From Bacteroidetes bacterium 43-16 (GTDB lineage: Bacteria > Bacteroidota > Bacteroidia > Chitinophagales > Chitinophagaceae), in assembly GCA_001897525.1 (NCBI GenBank), contig MKTB01000020.1, forward strand, positions 1 to 64,000: a stretch of DNA of 64,000 nucleotides, in the 5' to 3' direction. This document shows, in pieces, positions 8,067 to 17,597 of this stretch. The translations under genes and the position numbers were made by a program. The notes below the pieces were generated by a model. It ran no database searches, was not told the origin of the DNA, and worked only from the letters and a program-made list of their open reading frames with translations. Within the stretch, counting starts at the first letter, position 1, and each line of letters begins with the position of its first letter.

Positions 8067-11000
8067 ATGCAATTAAAAGGATTGGTGAAATTTTTTACCG
8101 CAGCCCTGATACTGTTCTCACTATGGAGACTATCATTTACTTTCGTCGCGCAAAGTGTAGATAGAAAGTATGAAGCAATGGCTGTTAAAAAAGTTGGTCA
8201 ATCTCATCCTGATGCAAAAGGCGTTGAAAAAGATGAGTTGATTAACAAAGCGTTTGTACACATCACAGACAGTTTACGTGATGAAAAAGCATTTGGCTTC
8301 TTAGGTGCGGAGTACACTTACCAGGAGCTTAAGTCCAAGGAATTGGGTTTAGGTCTTGACCTGCAAGGTGGTATGAGCGTAACCCTGGAAGTAGGGCTGG
8401 AAGGTTTATTAAAGTCTATGGCCATCAATCCGGAAGATCCGGGATTGAACCAGGCTATTGCCGTAGCTGAAAAAATGCACGAGCAAACTCCGGACAACTT
8501 CGTTAACCTGTTTGTAAAAGCTTATCAGCAGGTAAACCCGGGCGGCAAACTTTCTGCTATTTTTGCTAAACCGAATCAATCTGCGATCAGTCACAACAGC
8601 AGCAATGAGGACGTGATCCGTTACATCAGAGCAGAAGCTGATAAGGCAACTGACCGTACGTACACTGTATTGCAAACACGTATCGATAAATTTGGTGTTG
8701 CACAACCTTCTATTTCATTAGATAAAAATAAAGGGATCATCACTGTAGAACTTGCCGGTGTGAAGAACCCTGAGCAGGTAAGAAACTACCTCCAGGCCAC
8801 TGCAAAACTGCAATTCTGGGAAGTGTATAAAAACAGTGAAGTAGTTGAATCCCTGGTGAAAGCCAATGATATCATCAAAGCCAAGCTTTCCGGTAAAGCA
8901 GCTACCCCGGTTGCTGCCAAAGACTCTACTGTAGCAAAATCAGATTCTACAAAGAATGTAAACGATACGGCTAAAAACAGTAGCCTGGCCAGCGCAATGG
9001 CAAAAGATACTTCGGCTTCTTCTTTAGCACAAAACCAGGAGCAATCCCTGTTCTCCTTCATGTCTCCTATGCAGCAAGAGTCCAATATGATTGGTATCGT
9101 TGCAAATAAAGATAAGGAGAGAGTACTTTCTTTATTGAATGAAAAAGAAGTAAAAGCCCAGTTCCCTTCTAATGCTGTATTCTTATTAGGAGAATCCGGT
9201 ATGACAGATAAGAACGGTAAGAAAAATGCTTATTACGGAGTGTATGTCATCAAAACGGTTCAGGGTTCTCCTGATGCAAAACTGGAAGGTGACCACGTAA
9301 AAAGTTCTAAGTTTGACTATCAGCAAGATGGTACTCCTGAGATCAAATTGGAATTTGACCAGCAAGGTGCCGGTATCTGGTCTAAATTGACCGGAGATAA
9401 CTTAAACAGGCCTATAGCTATTGTATTGGATAGCTTTGTATACTCTGCGCCTAATGTAATCAGCCAGAGCAATACAGGTAACTCTTCTATCACCGGTGGT
9501 TTTGATGTAACTACAGGTACAGAATTAGCGAGCATCTTACAGACAGGTAAATTACCTGCTCCTGCCAAGATCGTTTCTGAGCAAATCGTAGGACCTACTT
9601 TGGGTGCTGAGTCAATTGATGGTGGTATGAAATCATTCATCGCTGCATTCTTAGTGATCTTTGTATTGATGGTGGTTTACTATAATACTTCCGGTATTAT
9701 CGCGAACATCGCTTTATTATTGAACTTATTATTCACTTTCGGTGTATTGGCCAACTTAGGTGCTACCTTAACCATGGCCGGTATTGCGGGTATCGTACTC
9801 GGTATCGGTATGGCAGTGGATGCGAACGTAATTATATTTGAAAGGATCAAGGATGAACTTTCCCTGGGCGATACTTACGAAGAAGCCGTAGATAAAGGAT
9901 ACAAGCGTTCTTATGCACCGATCATCGATGGTCACGTTACCAGTTTGATCACCGCAACGATCTTATTGTACTTCGGTCTGGGCGCGATCAAAGGTTTCGC
10001 TACTACACAGATCATTTCCTTATTGCTGTCTTTGTTCACCGGTATCATGGTATCCCGTATGATCACAGATGCTTACACTAAGAAAGGTCGTCACTTTAAA
10101 TACTTCACTAAGTTTTCTGAGAAGATCTTCCAAAAAGCTAAGTTTAACTTTATCGGTAAGAGAAAGATCGCTTATGTGATTTCTGCAATTGTAATGGTTG
10201 CCGGTCTGGCTTCTTTTGCTAATGGCTTTGATTATGGTGTTGAATTTGACGGAGGTCGTTCTTATACCATTAAATTCGATCAGCAATACAAAACTTCTGA
10301 TATCCGTGAGCACTTGAGCAAGCACCTGGAAAAACACCCGGTAGTGAAAACAATCGGTACGGGTAACCAGTTGAGCATTACTACAGACTACCTCATCAAC
10401 CAGCAAGGTAAAGATGCAGAGAATAAAGTAATGGCTAAATTGTATGATGGTCTGAAAGCAGAAAAATTCATTCCTGCTACAGTAGACCTGCCAACATTTG
10501 CTGCTCAATATGTACAAAGTACACAGGCTGTATCTCCAATGATCTCTGAAGACCTGAAAACAGGAGCATTAAAAGCAACTATTTATTCAATTCTTGCGAT
10601 CTTCCTGTATATCTTCATCCGTTTCAGAAAATGGCAGTACTCTATCGGAACAATCGTTTCTTTGTTGCACGATGCCTTGTTTACCGTTGCTATCTTCTCT
10701 TTCTTCCGCAACATCGTTCCGTTTGCCTTAGAGATCGATCAGCACTTTATCGCAGCATTGCTTACCGTTATCGGTTTCTCAATGAATGATACCGTTATCG
10801 TATTTGACCGTATCCGTGAGACCTTCCGTCGCACGCCTAATGCGGATAAAAATGAAGTGATCAACAGTTCTATCAATGCCACTTTATCCCGTACCATTAT
10901 GACTTCATTCACGGTATTCATTACCGCTGTGATCCTGTTCATCTTTGGTGGTGAGGTATTGAGAGGCTTCGCCTTCGCGATGTCTTTAGGTGTACTGGTA

Positions 11001-11120
11001 GGTACTTACTCTTCTATTTTCCTTGCAGCACCTATGTTGTCTGACATGGATAAAAATGACTCTTTAAAATTAGAAGAAGATAAAGAAGAGCGTATTAAAG
11101 GCTTAAAAGCCCAGGCTTAA
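8067..11120 (+). CDS. secDF: Protein translocase subunit SecDF (fused)
   Basis: 1017 aa, a fusion of SecD and SecF as usual in Bacteroidota. TM1 lies at about 8-26. The first periplasmic domain begins at LGLGLDLQGGMSV (about 92-102). A low-complexity Ser/Thr/Ala/Lys insert fills about 278-328. The SecD membrane half has GIAGIVLGIGMAVDANVIIFERIKDEL. SecF starts near 690 and carries FDYGVEFDGGRSY and IGFSMNDTVIVFDRIRE. It uses the proton motive force to pull proteins through SecYEG into the periplasm. It is monocistronic: a strong hairpin terminator begins 23 bp after the stop. Confidence 0.97.
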   Translation: MQLKGLVKFFTAALILFSLWRLSFTFVAQSVDRKYEAMAVKKVGQSHPDAKGVEKDELINKAFVHITDSLRDEKAFGFLGAEYTYQELKSKELGLGLDLQGGMSVTLEVGLEGLLKSMAINPEDPGLNQAIAVAEKMHEQTPDNFVNLFVKAYQQVNPGGKLSAIFAKPNQSAISHNSSNEDVIRYIRAEADKATDRTYTVLQTRIDKFGVAQPSISLDKNKGIITVELAGVKNPEQVRNYLQATAKLQFWEVYKNSEVVESLVKANDIIKAKLSGKAATPVAAKDSTVAKSDSTKNVNDTAKNSSLASAMAKDTSASSLAQNQEQSLFSFMSPMQQESNMIGIVANKDKERVLSLLNEKEVKAQFPSNAVFLLGESGMTDKNGKKNAYYGVYVIKTVQGSPDAKLEGDHVKSSKFDYQQDGTPEIKLEFDQQGAGIWSKLTGDNLNRPIAIVLDSFVYSAPNVISQSNTGNSSITGGFDVTTGTELASILQTGKLPAPAKIVSEQIVGPTLGAESIDGGMKSFIAAFLVIFVLMVVYYNTSGIIANIALLLNLLFTFGVLANLGATLTMAGIAGIVLGIGMAVDANVIIFERIKDELSLGDTYEEAVDKGYKRSYAPIIDGHVTSLITATILLYFGLGAIKGFATTQIISLLLSLFTGIMVSRMITDAYTKKGRHFKYFTKFSEKIFQKAKFNFIGKRKIAYVISAIVMVAGLASFANGFDYGVEFDGGRSYTIKFDQQYKTSDIREHLSKHLEKHPVVKTIGTGNQLSITTDYLINQQGKDAENKVMAKLYDGLKAEKFIPATVDLPTFAAQYVQSTQAVSPMISEDLKTGALKATIYSILAIFLYIFIRFRKWQYSIGTIVSLLHDALFTVAIFSFFRNIVPFALEIDQHFIAALLTVIGFSMNDTVIVFDRIRETFRRTPNADKNEVINSSINATLSRTIMTSFTVFITAVILFIFGGEVLRGFAFAMSLGVLVGTYSSIFLAAPMLSDMDKNDSLKLEEDKEERIKGLKAQA

Positions 11121-11142
11121 TTTTAAGCAAATAAGATAAATC

Positions 11143-11179
11143 AAAAAGCGGTTGAACTTTTCAGTTCAACCGCTTTTTT
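11143..11179 (+). terminator. Terminator of secDF
   Basis: Perfect 15 bp stem (11143-11157 with 11164-11178, core AGCGGTTGAAC) around a 6 nt loop, followed by a T-run on the plus strand. Confidence 0.9.
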
Positions 11180-11236
11180 GTTGAGGATTACCTGTCAGAA
11201 ATTGGTTTTCGCTGCCGGTTTGGGATGATATGTAAG

Positions 11237-11270
11237 CCTATAAGGTTTCCAAAACCTTATAGGTTTTTTT
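11237..11270. terminator. Second hairpin with T-tract
   Basis: CCTATAAGGTT (11237-11247) pairs perfectly with AACCTTATAGG (11253-11263), followed by a run of T. It is oriented as a plus-strand terminator behind the secDF terminator. Confidence 0.7.
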
Positions 11271-11290
11271 TGAAATTTTACCGCAATAAA

Positions 11291-11325
11291 AAAACGGGCT
11301 TCAGTCATTAACTGAAGCCCGTTTT
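11291..11325. terminator. Terminator of the pyk operon (minus strand)
   Basis: Perfect 15 bp stem AAAACGGGCTTCAGT (11291-11305) with 11311-11325 and a 5 nt loop. A poly-A upstream on the plus strand gives a T-tract when read from the minus strand, 30 bp after the pyk stop. Confidence 0.9.
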
Positions 11326-11354
11326 ACTGTTATACTGTTATTTATGGATTAATA

Positions 11355-12779
11355 TTACCAGGTCACCTTAGTGATCTTCAGCATATTGGTCGGCAGGTGA
11401 GCAGCCACAGGAATACTTCCGGTGTTGATCACCACATCACCTGTTTTTACATAACCGCGCTCTTTCAAGATATCGATCTGTTCAAAGATGATGTTATCGA
11501 CATCTTCCTCGTTGGTATAATATAAAGCCGTAACGCCCCAGCTCAGGCTGAGCTGGTTCACCAGCGATTTCGTTTTAGTAAACACAAACAGTGGCGCTTC
11601 CGGTCTGAAGCTGGACAGCATAAAACCGGTGTACCCGCTTTGGGTCATACCCACCAGTGCATTGGCATTTACTTCTTCCGATATTTTACAGGCATTATAG
11701 CACAAAGCATCGCTTAAGAAACTAGGAGAATGGGGTTGCGGTACCAGGTTACGGTTGTAGACACTTTCCTCTTTTTCCGTTTCCACGATGATATTAGACA
11801 TGGTTTTCACCACCAGGGAAGGATGATCCCCCATAGCAGTTTCTCCGCTCAACATAACCGCATCGGCACCTTCCAGTACAGCATTGGCCACATCGGTGAT
11901 CTCGCTCCTGTTGGGCCTGGTCCGGGTCATCATACTTTCCATCATCTGGGTGGCAATGATTACCGGCTTCGCCCTGTGGATACACATTCTTACAATATCG
12001 CGCTGCACCATAGGCACGCGCTCGATCGGTAGTTCTACGCCCAGGTCGCCACGGGCTACCATAACGGCATCTGAGGCCAGTATGATCTCACGCAGGTTCT
12101 TTAAAGCCTCCGGTTTTTCAATTTTGGCTACGATCTTCGCATTGCTTTCCTTGTTGCGGATAATGGCCTTAAGATTCTTGATGTCTTCCGGTTTCCTTAC
12201 AAAGGACAAACCGATCCATTCGATCTTTTGTTCAATAATGAACTCCAGGTCGTGCAGGTCTTTCTCGGTCAGGGAAGGAATAGATACATTCGTGTCCGGC
12301 AGGTTCACTCCTTTTTTAGAAGATAAAATACCGGAGTTGATTACGACGGCTTTTACCGTACCATTGGGGAAAATCTCTGTAATTTTTGTTTCAATTTTCC
12401 CGTCATCCAGCAATACGGATTCTCCTACTTTTACATCTGAGGCAAAGTTCTGGTAAGACATGTATACACAGTCTTTATTACCTATACACGGTTCATTGGT
12501 AAAGGTGATGGTTTCTCCTTCATCAAAGAAGACCCCGTTATTTTCCATTTCACCAATGCGCAACTTAGGTCCCTGCAGATCTGCCAGGATAGCAATATTG
12601 TAAGGTTGTTCAATATTGATCCTGCGGATATGGTCAATTACTTCCTTATGCTTTTCATGCAAACCATGCGAAAAGTTTAAACGGAATACATTGACTCCGG
12701 ATTTAACCAATTCCAATAATTTTTCAAAAGTATCGCAGGCCGGTCCTACCGTTGCTACGATTTTTGTTTTTCTAAGCAT
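11355..12779 (-). CDS. pyk: Pyruvate kinase
   Basis: 474 aa, full length. It begins RKTKIVATVGPACDTFEKL with the substrate-binding VFRLNFSHG. The active-site helix is present as AVMVARGDLGVELP, followed by KPVIIATQMMESM and the LSGETAMGDHPS loop; the C-terminal allosteric domain is complete. It makes pyruvate and ATP from phosphoenolpyruvate and ADP, the last step of glycolysis, in the cytoplasm. It is the last gene of an apparent four-gene operon (histidine kinase, hldA-like, pfkB-like, pyk), 17 bp after the PfkB kinase. Confidence 0.97.
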   Translation of the reverse strand: MLRKTKIVATVGPACDTFEKLLELVKSGVNVFRLNFSHGLHEKHKEVIDHIRRINIEQPYNIAILADLQGPKLRIGEMENNGVFFDEGETITFTNEPCIGNKDCVYMSYQNFASDVKVGESVLLDDGKIETKITEIFPNGTVKAVVINSGILSSKKGVNLPDTNVSIPSLTEKDLHDLEFIIEQKIEWIGLSFVRKPEDIKNLKAIIRNKESNAKIVAKIEKPEALKNLREIILASDAVMVARGDLGVELPIERVPMVQRDIVRMCIHRAKPVIIATQMMESMMTRTRPNRSEITDVANAVLEGADAVMLSGETAMGDHPSLVVKTMSNIIVETEKEESVYNRNLVPQPHSPSFLSDALCYNACKISEEVNANALVGMTQSGYTGFMLSSFRPEAPLFVFTKTKSLVNQLSLSWGVTALYYTNEEDVDNIIFEQIDILKERGYVKTGDVVINTGSIPVAAHLPTNMLKITKVTW

Positions 12780-12796
12780 AATATTGATTTTATTGT

Positions 12797-13726
12797 TTAA
12801 ACAACTTCTAAAACGTCATTGAAAGTACATAAAGCCTTAAATTGCTTCAGTCTTCCCTGTATATCTTCTGTGGTGATCTCTTTCATTCTTTCCGGGCCGA
12901 ATTTTTCCACGCAGAAAGAAGCCATTACGGATCCCATGATCACCGCTGTTTTCATCGTTTCAAAACTGAAATCATCTGCACGGGCGATATGACCGATAAA
13001 TCCACCGGCAAAAGTGTCACCGGCACCGGTAGGATCATACACATCTTCCAGGGGCAAGGCAGGAGCAGAGAATACTTTATCTTCATGGAACAACAGCGCG
13101 CCATGCTCCCCTTTCTTGATCACTACATATTTCGGGCCCATTGCACGAATCTTCTGTGCGGCTTTCACTAAAGAGTATTCTTCTGTTAATTGACGGGCTT
13201 CTGCATCATTTAAAACGATCAGGTCCACCATTTTCATGGTTTCCTTCAAAGCGTCCATGGCAACCTCCATCCAGAAGTTCATCGTATCCATGATGATCAG
13301 CTTGGGACGGTTTTTAAACTGGCTGATCACGCTCTGCTGAACGGCAGGAACCAGGTTGCCCAGCATCAGGTAGCTGCAATCCTGGTAGCTTTCCGGTAAT
13401 TGCGGATCAAAGGAAGCCAATACATTTAAATCGGTCACTAAAGTATCGCGCGTGTTCATGTCAGCATGGTAACGTCCGCTCCAGAAAAAGCTTTTCTCGT
13501 CCTTTTTCACTTCCACACCTTCAAAGCTTACACCGCGTTTTGCCAAAAGATCAAACTCCTCTTGTGGAAAGTCATAACCTACAATAGATACCTGCTTGAT
13601 GTTGTTATACACTGCAGAAGCAGCCCATGCAGCATAGGTTGCAGATCCTCCGATGATTCTATCCACTTTTCCAAAAGGTGTTTCCAGGGCATCGAAAGCC
13701 ATGGTTCCGGTAATAACTAATGACAT
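12797..13726 (-). CDS. PfkB family sugar/nucleoside kinase
   Basis: 309 aa. The PfkB fold is complete: the N-terminal MSLVITGTMAFDALETPFG and GGSATYAAWAASAV, and the C-terminal anion-hole and base motif DPTGAGDTFAGGFIGH. The family phosphorylates sugars or nucleosides. The substrate is uncertain; the EVKKDEKSFFWSGRYHADMNTRDT region resembles the Bacteroidota sugar kinases commonly found near glycolytic genes. It lies 23 bp after the heptose-phosphate kinase gene and 17 bp before pyk, so it is almost surely co-transcribed. Confidence 0.88.
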   Translation of the reverse strand: MSLVITGTMAFDALETPFGKVDRIIGGSATYAAWAASAVYNNIKQVSIVGYDFPQEEFDLLAKRGVSFEGVEVKKDEKSFFWSGRYHADMNTRDTLVTDLNVLASFDPQLPESYQDCSYLMLGNLVPAVQQSVISQFKNRPKLIIMDTMNFWMEVAMDALKETMKMVDLIVLNDAEARQLTEEYSLVKAAQKIRAMGPKYVVIKKGEHGALLFHEDKVFSAPALPLEDVYDPTGAGDTFAGGFIGHIARADDFSFETMKTAVIMGSVMASFCVEKFGPERMKEITTEDIQGRLKQFKALCTFNDVLEVV

Positions 13727-13749
13727 GTTTTAAATTTAATTGTGTTTGA

Positions 13750-14736
13750 TTATGAATTTATAATGTTTGCTAATTTTTCTTTATTGACAGGCACTACACC
13801 CGTTTCTTCACAGACCATTCCGCCGGCAATATTGCTCCAGTTGGCCATCGTGTACACATCTTTGGTGACGGCATATACCATCGCAGCAACGGCAATCACC
13901 GTATCCCCTGCCCCGGACACATCGGCCAGGTTGCGCACATTGGTCGGGATCAACCCCTCTGTAGTGCCGGTACTGTAAAACATCCCGTGCTCTGATAAGG
14001 TGAGTAAAGTAATTTTATGTTCCAGGCGCTTATATAACAGCTGGTGTACGGTTTCCAGTTCTTCCAGCGCTACCTTGGGTATCGTGATATTAAGTCCCTG
14101 CTGCACTTCTTTTAGATTAGGCTTGAAAATATCAACCCCTTTATACTGCAGGAAATTATCAAATTTAGGGTCCACGGCAGTGATCAGGCCCAGGTGCTGG
14201 CAATGTTCTAAAACCCTGTGGATCACATTTTCCTTTAAAACCCCTTTATTGTAGTCTTCAAAAATGACCAGGTCTGGCTTCTGGATCTGTAAATAGCGCA
14301 GGGTGGCATCTATAAAAGGATGCTCTTCTTTAGGGGTCAGCGGATTAAGATCTTCCTCGTCCAGTCGCATTACCTGCTGTCCTTTGCTGATGATACGGGA
14401 CTTGGTCGTCGTTTTGCGGAAGGCACTTAAATGGATCAGATCGGTCTTAATGCCCTCTTTCTCCAGTAGTGCTTTAAGCGCATGGCCATTTTCATCATCG
14501 CCCATGACACTGGCTACGGTGACCTCAGCGCCCAGGCTTTTACAATTGAAAGCCACATTGGCGGCACCGCCCAGTCTTGATGTTTTCTGTTCGATGCGCA
14601 GCACAGGTACCGGGGCCTCCGGGGAGATGCGGTCCACTTTCCCAAAGATATACTGGTCCAGCATCAGGTCGCCTATAACCACGACTTTTAATTGGTTGAT
14701 CTTTTCGAAAATCTCTGTGCTACTTAATGGACTCAT
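13750..14736 (-). CDS. hldE: D-glycero-beta-D-manno-heptose-7-phosphate kinase (HldE kinase domain)
   Basis: 328 aa. It matches the RfaE domain I kinase: VVVIGDLMLDQYIFGKVDRISPEAPVPVLRI, RLGGAANVAFNCKSLGA, and the catalytic DVSGAGDTVIAVAAMVYA. It phosphorylates D-glycero-D-manno-heptose 7-phosphate at C1 in the pathway to ADP-heptose for lipopolysaccharide core. The adenylyltransferase domain found in the E. coli bifunctional protein is absent, so this is the split, kinase-only form (HldA-like). It is the second gene of the kinase-sensor/pyk operon, 50 bp after the histidine kinase. Confidence 0.9.
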   Translation of the reverse strand: MSPLSSTEIFEKINQLKVVVIGDLMLDQYIFGKVDRISPEAPVPVLRIEQKTSRLGGAANVAFNCKSLGAEVTVASVMGDDENGHALKALLEKEGIKTDLIHLSAFRKTTTKSRIISKGQQVMRLDEEDLNPLTPKEEHPFIDATLRYLQIQKPDLVIFEDYNKGVLKENVIHRVLEHCQHLGLITAVDPKFDNFLQYKGVDIFKPNLKEVQQGLNITIPKVALEELETVHQLLYKRLEHKITLLTLSEHGMFYSTGTTEGLIPTNVRNLADVSGAGDTVIAVAAMVYAVTKDVYTMANWSNIAGGMVCEETGVVPVNKEKLANIINS

Positions 14737-14786
14737 AAATTATGCGCAAAGGTATCATATTCCATATTAAGTTTACCTTAATTTTC

Positions 14787-15929
14787 CTATCGGGTGAGTA
14801 TAATTCTGAAGGTAGTACCTTTCCCCGGTTCTGATTGTTTGACAAAGATCTGGCCGTTATGATATTCACTGATGATGCGCTTTGCCAGCGAAAGTCCCAA
14901 TCCCCAGCCCCGCTTCTTGGTAGAGTAGCCGGGCTTAAATACTTTCTTATAGGCATTTTGCGGCATTCCCTTCCCGGTATCGCAGATGTCGATAACGATC
15001 TGGCGGGTCGTATTGGTCATGTTGATCTTGATCTTGCCAGAGCCTTCGATGGCATCTAAGGCATTGCGGATCAGGTTTTCTATCACCCAGTCAAACAGTG
15101 GTCCGCTCAGGAGGTAAGCCGCTTCCTCTGCCCCATTGCTGTCAAAGGTGATCTCTACTTTTTTCGGTGCGCGGGTTTGCATATAGGCGGCCATGGCAGC
15201 GAGCCTGGGCACCAGGTTTTCTTCTTCCAGTACCGGCACAGAACCTATTTTGGAAAAACGGTCTGCCACCAGTTGCAGGCGGTTGACATCTCTTTCCATT
15301 TCCTGTACATATTCCCGGTTGTCTTCATTCTCTTTGAGCAGTTCCATCCAGCCTACAATAGAAGATAAAGGGGTACCCATCTGGTGGGCCGTTTCTTTGG
15401 ACATACCTACCCAGACCTGGTTCTGGATACTCTTCTGGGCATTAAACACAGCAATCAGTACGATCAATACAAAGACAGAGATCACGGCCATTTGTAAGGC
15501 CGGGTAGTATTTAAGCTTTTCCAGCATGGGAGAATCGCCGTAATAGATATGTCTTTTGGCAAACTGGATATCAGTAATGATGAGCTTGTTGGCCTTTTTA
15601 AATTCTGCTAGTTTGTTGGCGACAAAGTTGGAATCAGCGGCAATCCTTTTCTGGTCCAGGTTCATATATTCCAGGATACTATCTTGCTCATCCGTTGTAA
15701 TCAGGGGGATGTCTTTATTCTTTTCAATAATAAAATAGGCGAAGTTTACATCCGTATTAGCATCAGGGATACTCATCTGTTTGATGGCTTCTATGGTGAC
15801 CTGTACCTTTTCCCGCTCTGCCAGTTCCATTTCTTTAGTGATCTTACTGATGAAATAAAAGGAGAAGGCCAGGATAAAGATCCCGAATAAGATAGCATAG
15901 CTACGCCAGTTCAAAAAGCGCTTAATCAT
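14787..15929 (-). CDS. Membrane sensor histidine kinase (orphan)
   Basis: 380 aa. TM1 spans about 11-29, followed by an extracytoplasmic loop of about 115 residues and TM2 at about 147-167. The cytoplasmic kinase core has an H box in GMSKETAHQMGTPLSSIVGWM (His in the AHQMGTPLS variant), an N box ENLIRNALDAIEG, G1 DICDTGKGMP and G2 KKRGWGLGLSLAKRII. The AHQxGTPLSS H-box type is common in Bacteroidota. No response regulator gene is adjacent; instead it heads the hldE-pfkB-pyk group. A TACTTTTG -7-like element (15934-15941, minus strand) lies only 4 bp before the ATG, suggesting either a leaderless message or a chance match. Confidence 0.9.
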   Translation of the reverse strand: MIKRFLNWRSYAILFGIFILAFSFYFISKITKEMELAEREKVQVTIEAIKQMSIPDANTDVNFAYFIIEKNKDIPLITTDEQDSILEYMNLDQKRIAADSNFVANKLAEFKKANKLIITDIQFAKRHIYYGDSPMLEKLKYYPALQMAVISVFVLIVLIAVFNAQKSIQNQVWVGMSKETAHQMGTPLSSIVGWMELLKENEDNREYVQEMERDVNRLQLVADRFSKIGSVPVLEEENLVPRLAAMAAYMQTRAPKKVEITFDSNGAEEAAYLLSGPLFDWVIENLIRNALDAIEGSGKIKINMTNTTRQIVIDICDTGKGMPQNAYKKVFKPGYSTKKRGWGLGLSLAKRIISEYHNGQIFVKQSEPGKGTTFRIILTR

Positions 15930-16102
15930 GTCTCAAAAGTAAGCATTGAAATTAAAAAATCATCAAGCCTGTATATTTATCAGGCAGATTCAATAAATGA
16001 ACGTAAATTCCTTTGTGGTAAGTACTTGCCGGCCATCAATCATTATTAGTCCAATCCTAAAAAAAGCATTAACTTGCATGATTCATCAAGGCTAAAAAAT
16101 TT

Positions 16103-17560
16103 ATGTCGAAATCTAAACAAGATCAAATTAATGTAACAACAGAAACGGGAACCTTAAGAAGACTATTGGTACACAGTCCGGACAGCGGATTAGGCAAGGT
16201 CGTTCCTTCTAAAGCGCAAGATTGGTTGTTCGAGGACATTGTTCACCTGGACACGATCCGCAGAAAAGAATATGATTATTACACTAAATTGCTTTTGTAT
16301 TTTCTTGACCCTGAAAAAATCAAAGGAAAGCTGAAGAAAATTGATGATCCTAAAAACAAAAGATCCTTCTATAAGCCGGACCATAAAGATTTCCATGCTT
16401 CTGATAAGGTGGTGGAACTGCAATTATTGCTGGCCCAGATCCTGGAGCATGAAAATATCCGTCACAAATTAATTGCTTCTGTATGTGCTATAGAAAACTG
16501 TTCTTATGCCACACAGCAGACCTTATTAAGCTATGACCCTAAAGCGCTGGCTAAGATCTTTATCAGCGGTACACACAATGATAATGAAATGATCTTCCCG
16601 CCTATCCCTAACTTTATCTTCACAAGAGATATCGGGATTACGGTCAATGACCATATATTACTGAACAAGCCGGCCAAGAAAGCACGTACAAGAGAGGCTT
16701 TACTGGCTAAGTATATCTTTTTCAACCATCCTATGTTTGAAGGATATGCGGAGAAGATCATTGAATTGCCGGACACAGAACACCACTTCTTATTACCAAA
16801 GGAAACGGAAGGGCATAAAGTGACCCTGGAAGGCGGCGATGTGATGGTGGTGAGTAAAGACCATTTACTGGTTGGGGTGAGCGAGCGTACCACCTGGGAT
16901 GCGGCTTATCAAACCATTAAAGCACTGTTTGATAAAAAAGTGGTGAAGAAGATCACTGTAGTGAAGATCCCGCGCAAGCGTGATTATATGCACATTGATA
17001 CGGTGTTCACACAGGTGAAAAAGAATGTATGGGTAATGCTGGGTATTTTCTCCAACAAGTCGGTTAAACACCTGGACGGAGACAGCGTGCAGAGACACCT
17101 GGGTATAGGCACGGCGCAGAAAGCGAAAGATGATAAACTGAAGATCATACAATTTAATATCAAAAACGTGGACAAGCCCGTTCAGTTTGACAGCCTGGAA
17201 GAGTTATTGATCGATATCAGTACCAAAGACCTGGGTTGTAAAGAAAAGGATGTGAAAATCATCCTGTCCGGTAATGATGAGTTCCCGTATGATATGCGTG
17301 AGCAATGGACCGACAGTTGTAATTTGCTGGCGATCAAAGAAGGGGTTGTATTAGGCTATGACCGCAACGATAAAACGGTAGAAGCTTTTGAGCAGGCCGG
17401 GTTTAAAGTAGTGAACGTAGAAGACCTGATTCAGGACCTGGAAAGTGATAAAGTGAAGGTGGAGCACATCAAAGATACGATTGTACTGATGCCTTCTGCT
17501 GAACTTTCCCGGGCCAGGGGCGGCTTCCATTGTATGAGTATGCCTTTGTTAAGAGATTAA
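16103..17560 (+). CDS. Arginine deiminase-like amidinotransferase-superfamily protein
   Basis: 485 aa. The guanidine-modifying enzyme core is visible: GTLRRLLVHSPDSGLGKVVP at the N-terminus, NFIFTRDIGITVND, the EGGDVMVVSKDHLLVGVSERT block, the catalytic His and Asp in YMHIDTVFTQV, and the nucleophilic Cys in ARGGFHCMSMPL at the C-terminus. Arginine deiminases make citrulline and ammonia from arginine in the cytoplasm. The substrate is inferred from family and from the adjacent CtlX gene, 37 bp downstream, which would act on citrulline. An insert of charged residues at about 70-105 distinguishes it from classical ArcA. Confidence 0.82.
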   Translation: MSKSKQDQINVTTETGTLRRLLVHSPDSGLGKVVPSKAQDWLFEDIVHLDTIRRKEYDYYTKLLLYFLDPEKIKGKLKKIDDPKNKRSFYKPDHKDFHASDKVVELQLLLAQILEHENIRHKLIASVCAIENCSYATQQTLLSYDPKALAKIFISGTHNDNEMIFPPIPNFIFTRDIGITVNDHILLNKPAKKARTREALLAKYIFFNHPMFEGYAEKIIELPDTEHHFLLPKETEGHKVTLEGGDVMVVSKDHLLVGVSERTTWDAAYQTIKALFDKKVVKKITVVKIPRKRDYMHIDTVFTQVKKNVWVMLGIFSNKSVKHLDGDSVQRHLGIGTAQKAKDDKLKIIQFNIKNVDKPVQFDSLEELLIDISTKDLGCKEKDVKIILSGNDEFPYDMREQWTDSCNLLAIKEGVVLGYDRNDKTVEAFEQAGFKVVNVEDLIQDLESDKVKVEHIKDTIVLMPSAELSRARGGFHCMSMPLLRD

Positions 17561-17597
17561 AATAAATCATTTATATAAAAATATTTAATTGCATATT

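Noticed and set aside
10020-10517. Antisense reading frame of 165 aa under secDF
   Set aside because: No domain, no promoter, entirely within a conserved gene.
8067-11120. SecD-SecF fusion as a novel feature
   Set aside because: The fused form is known in Bacteroidota and other phyla.
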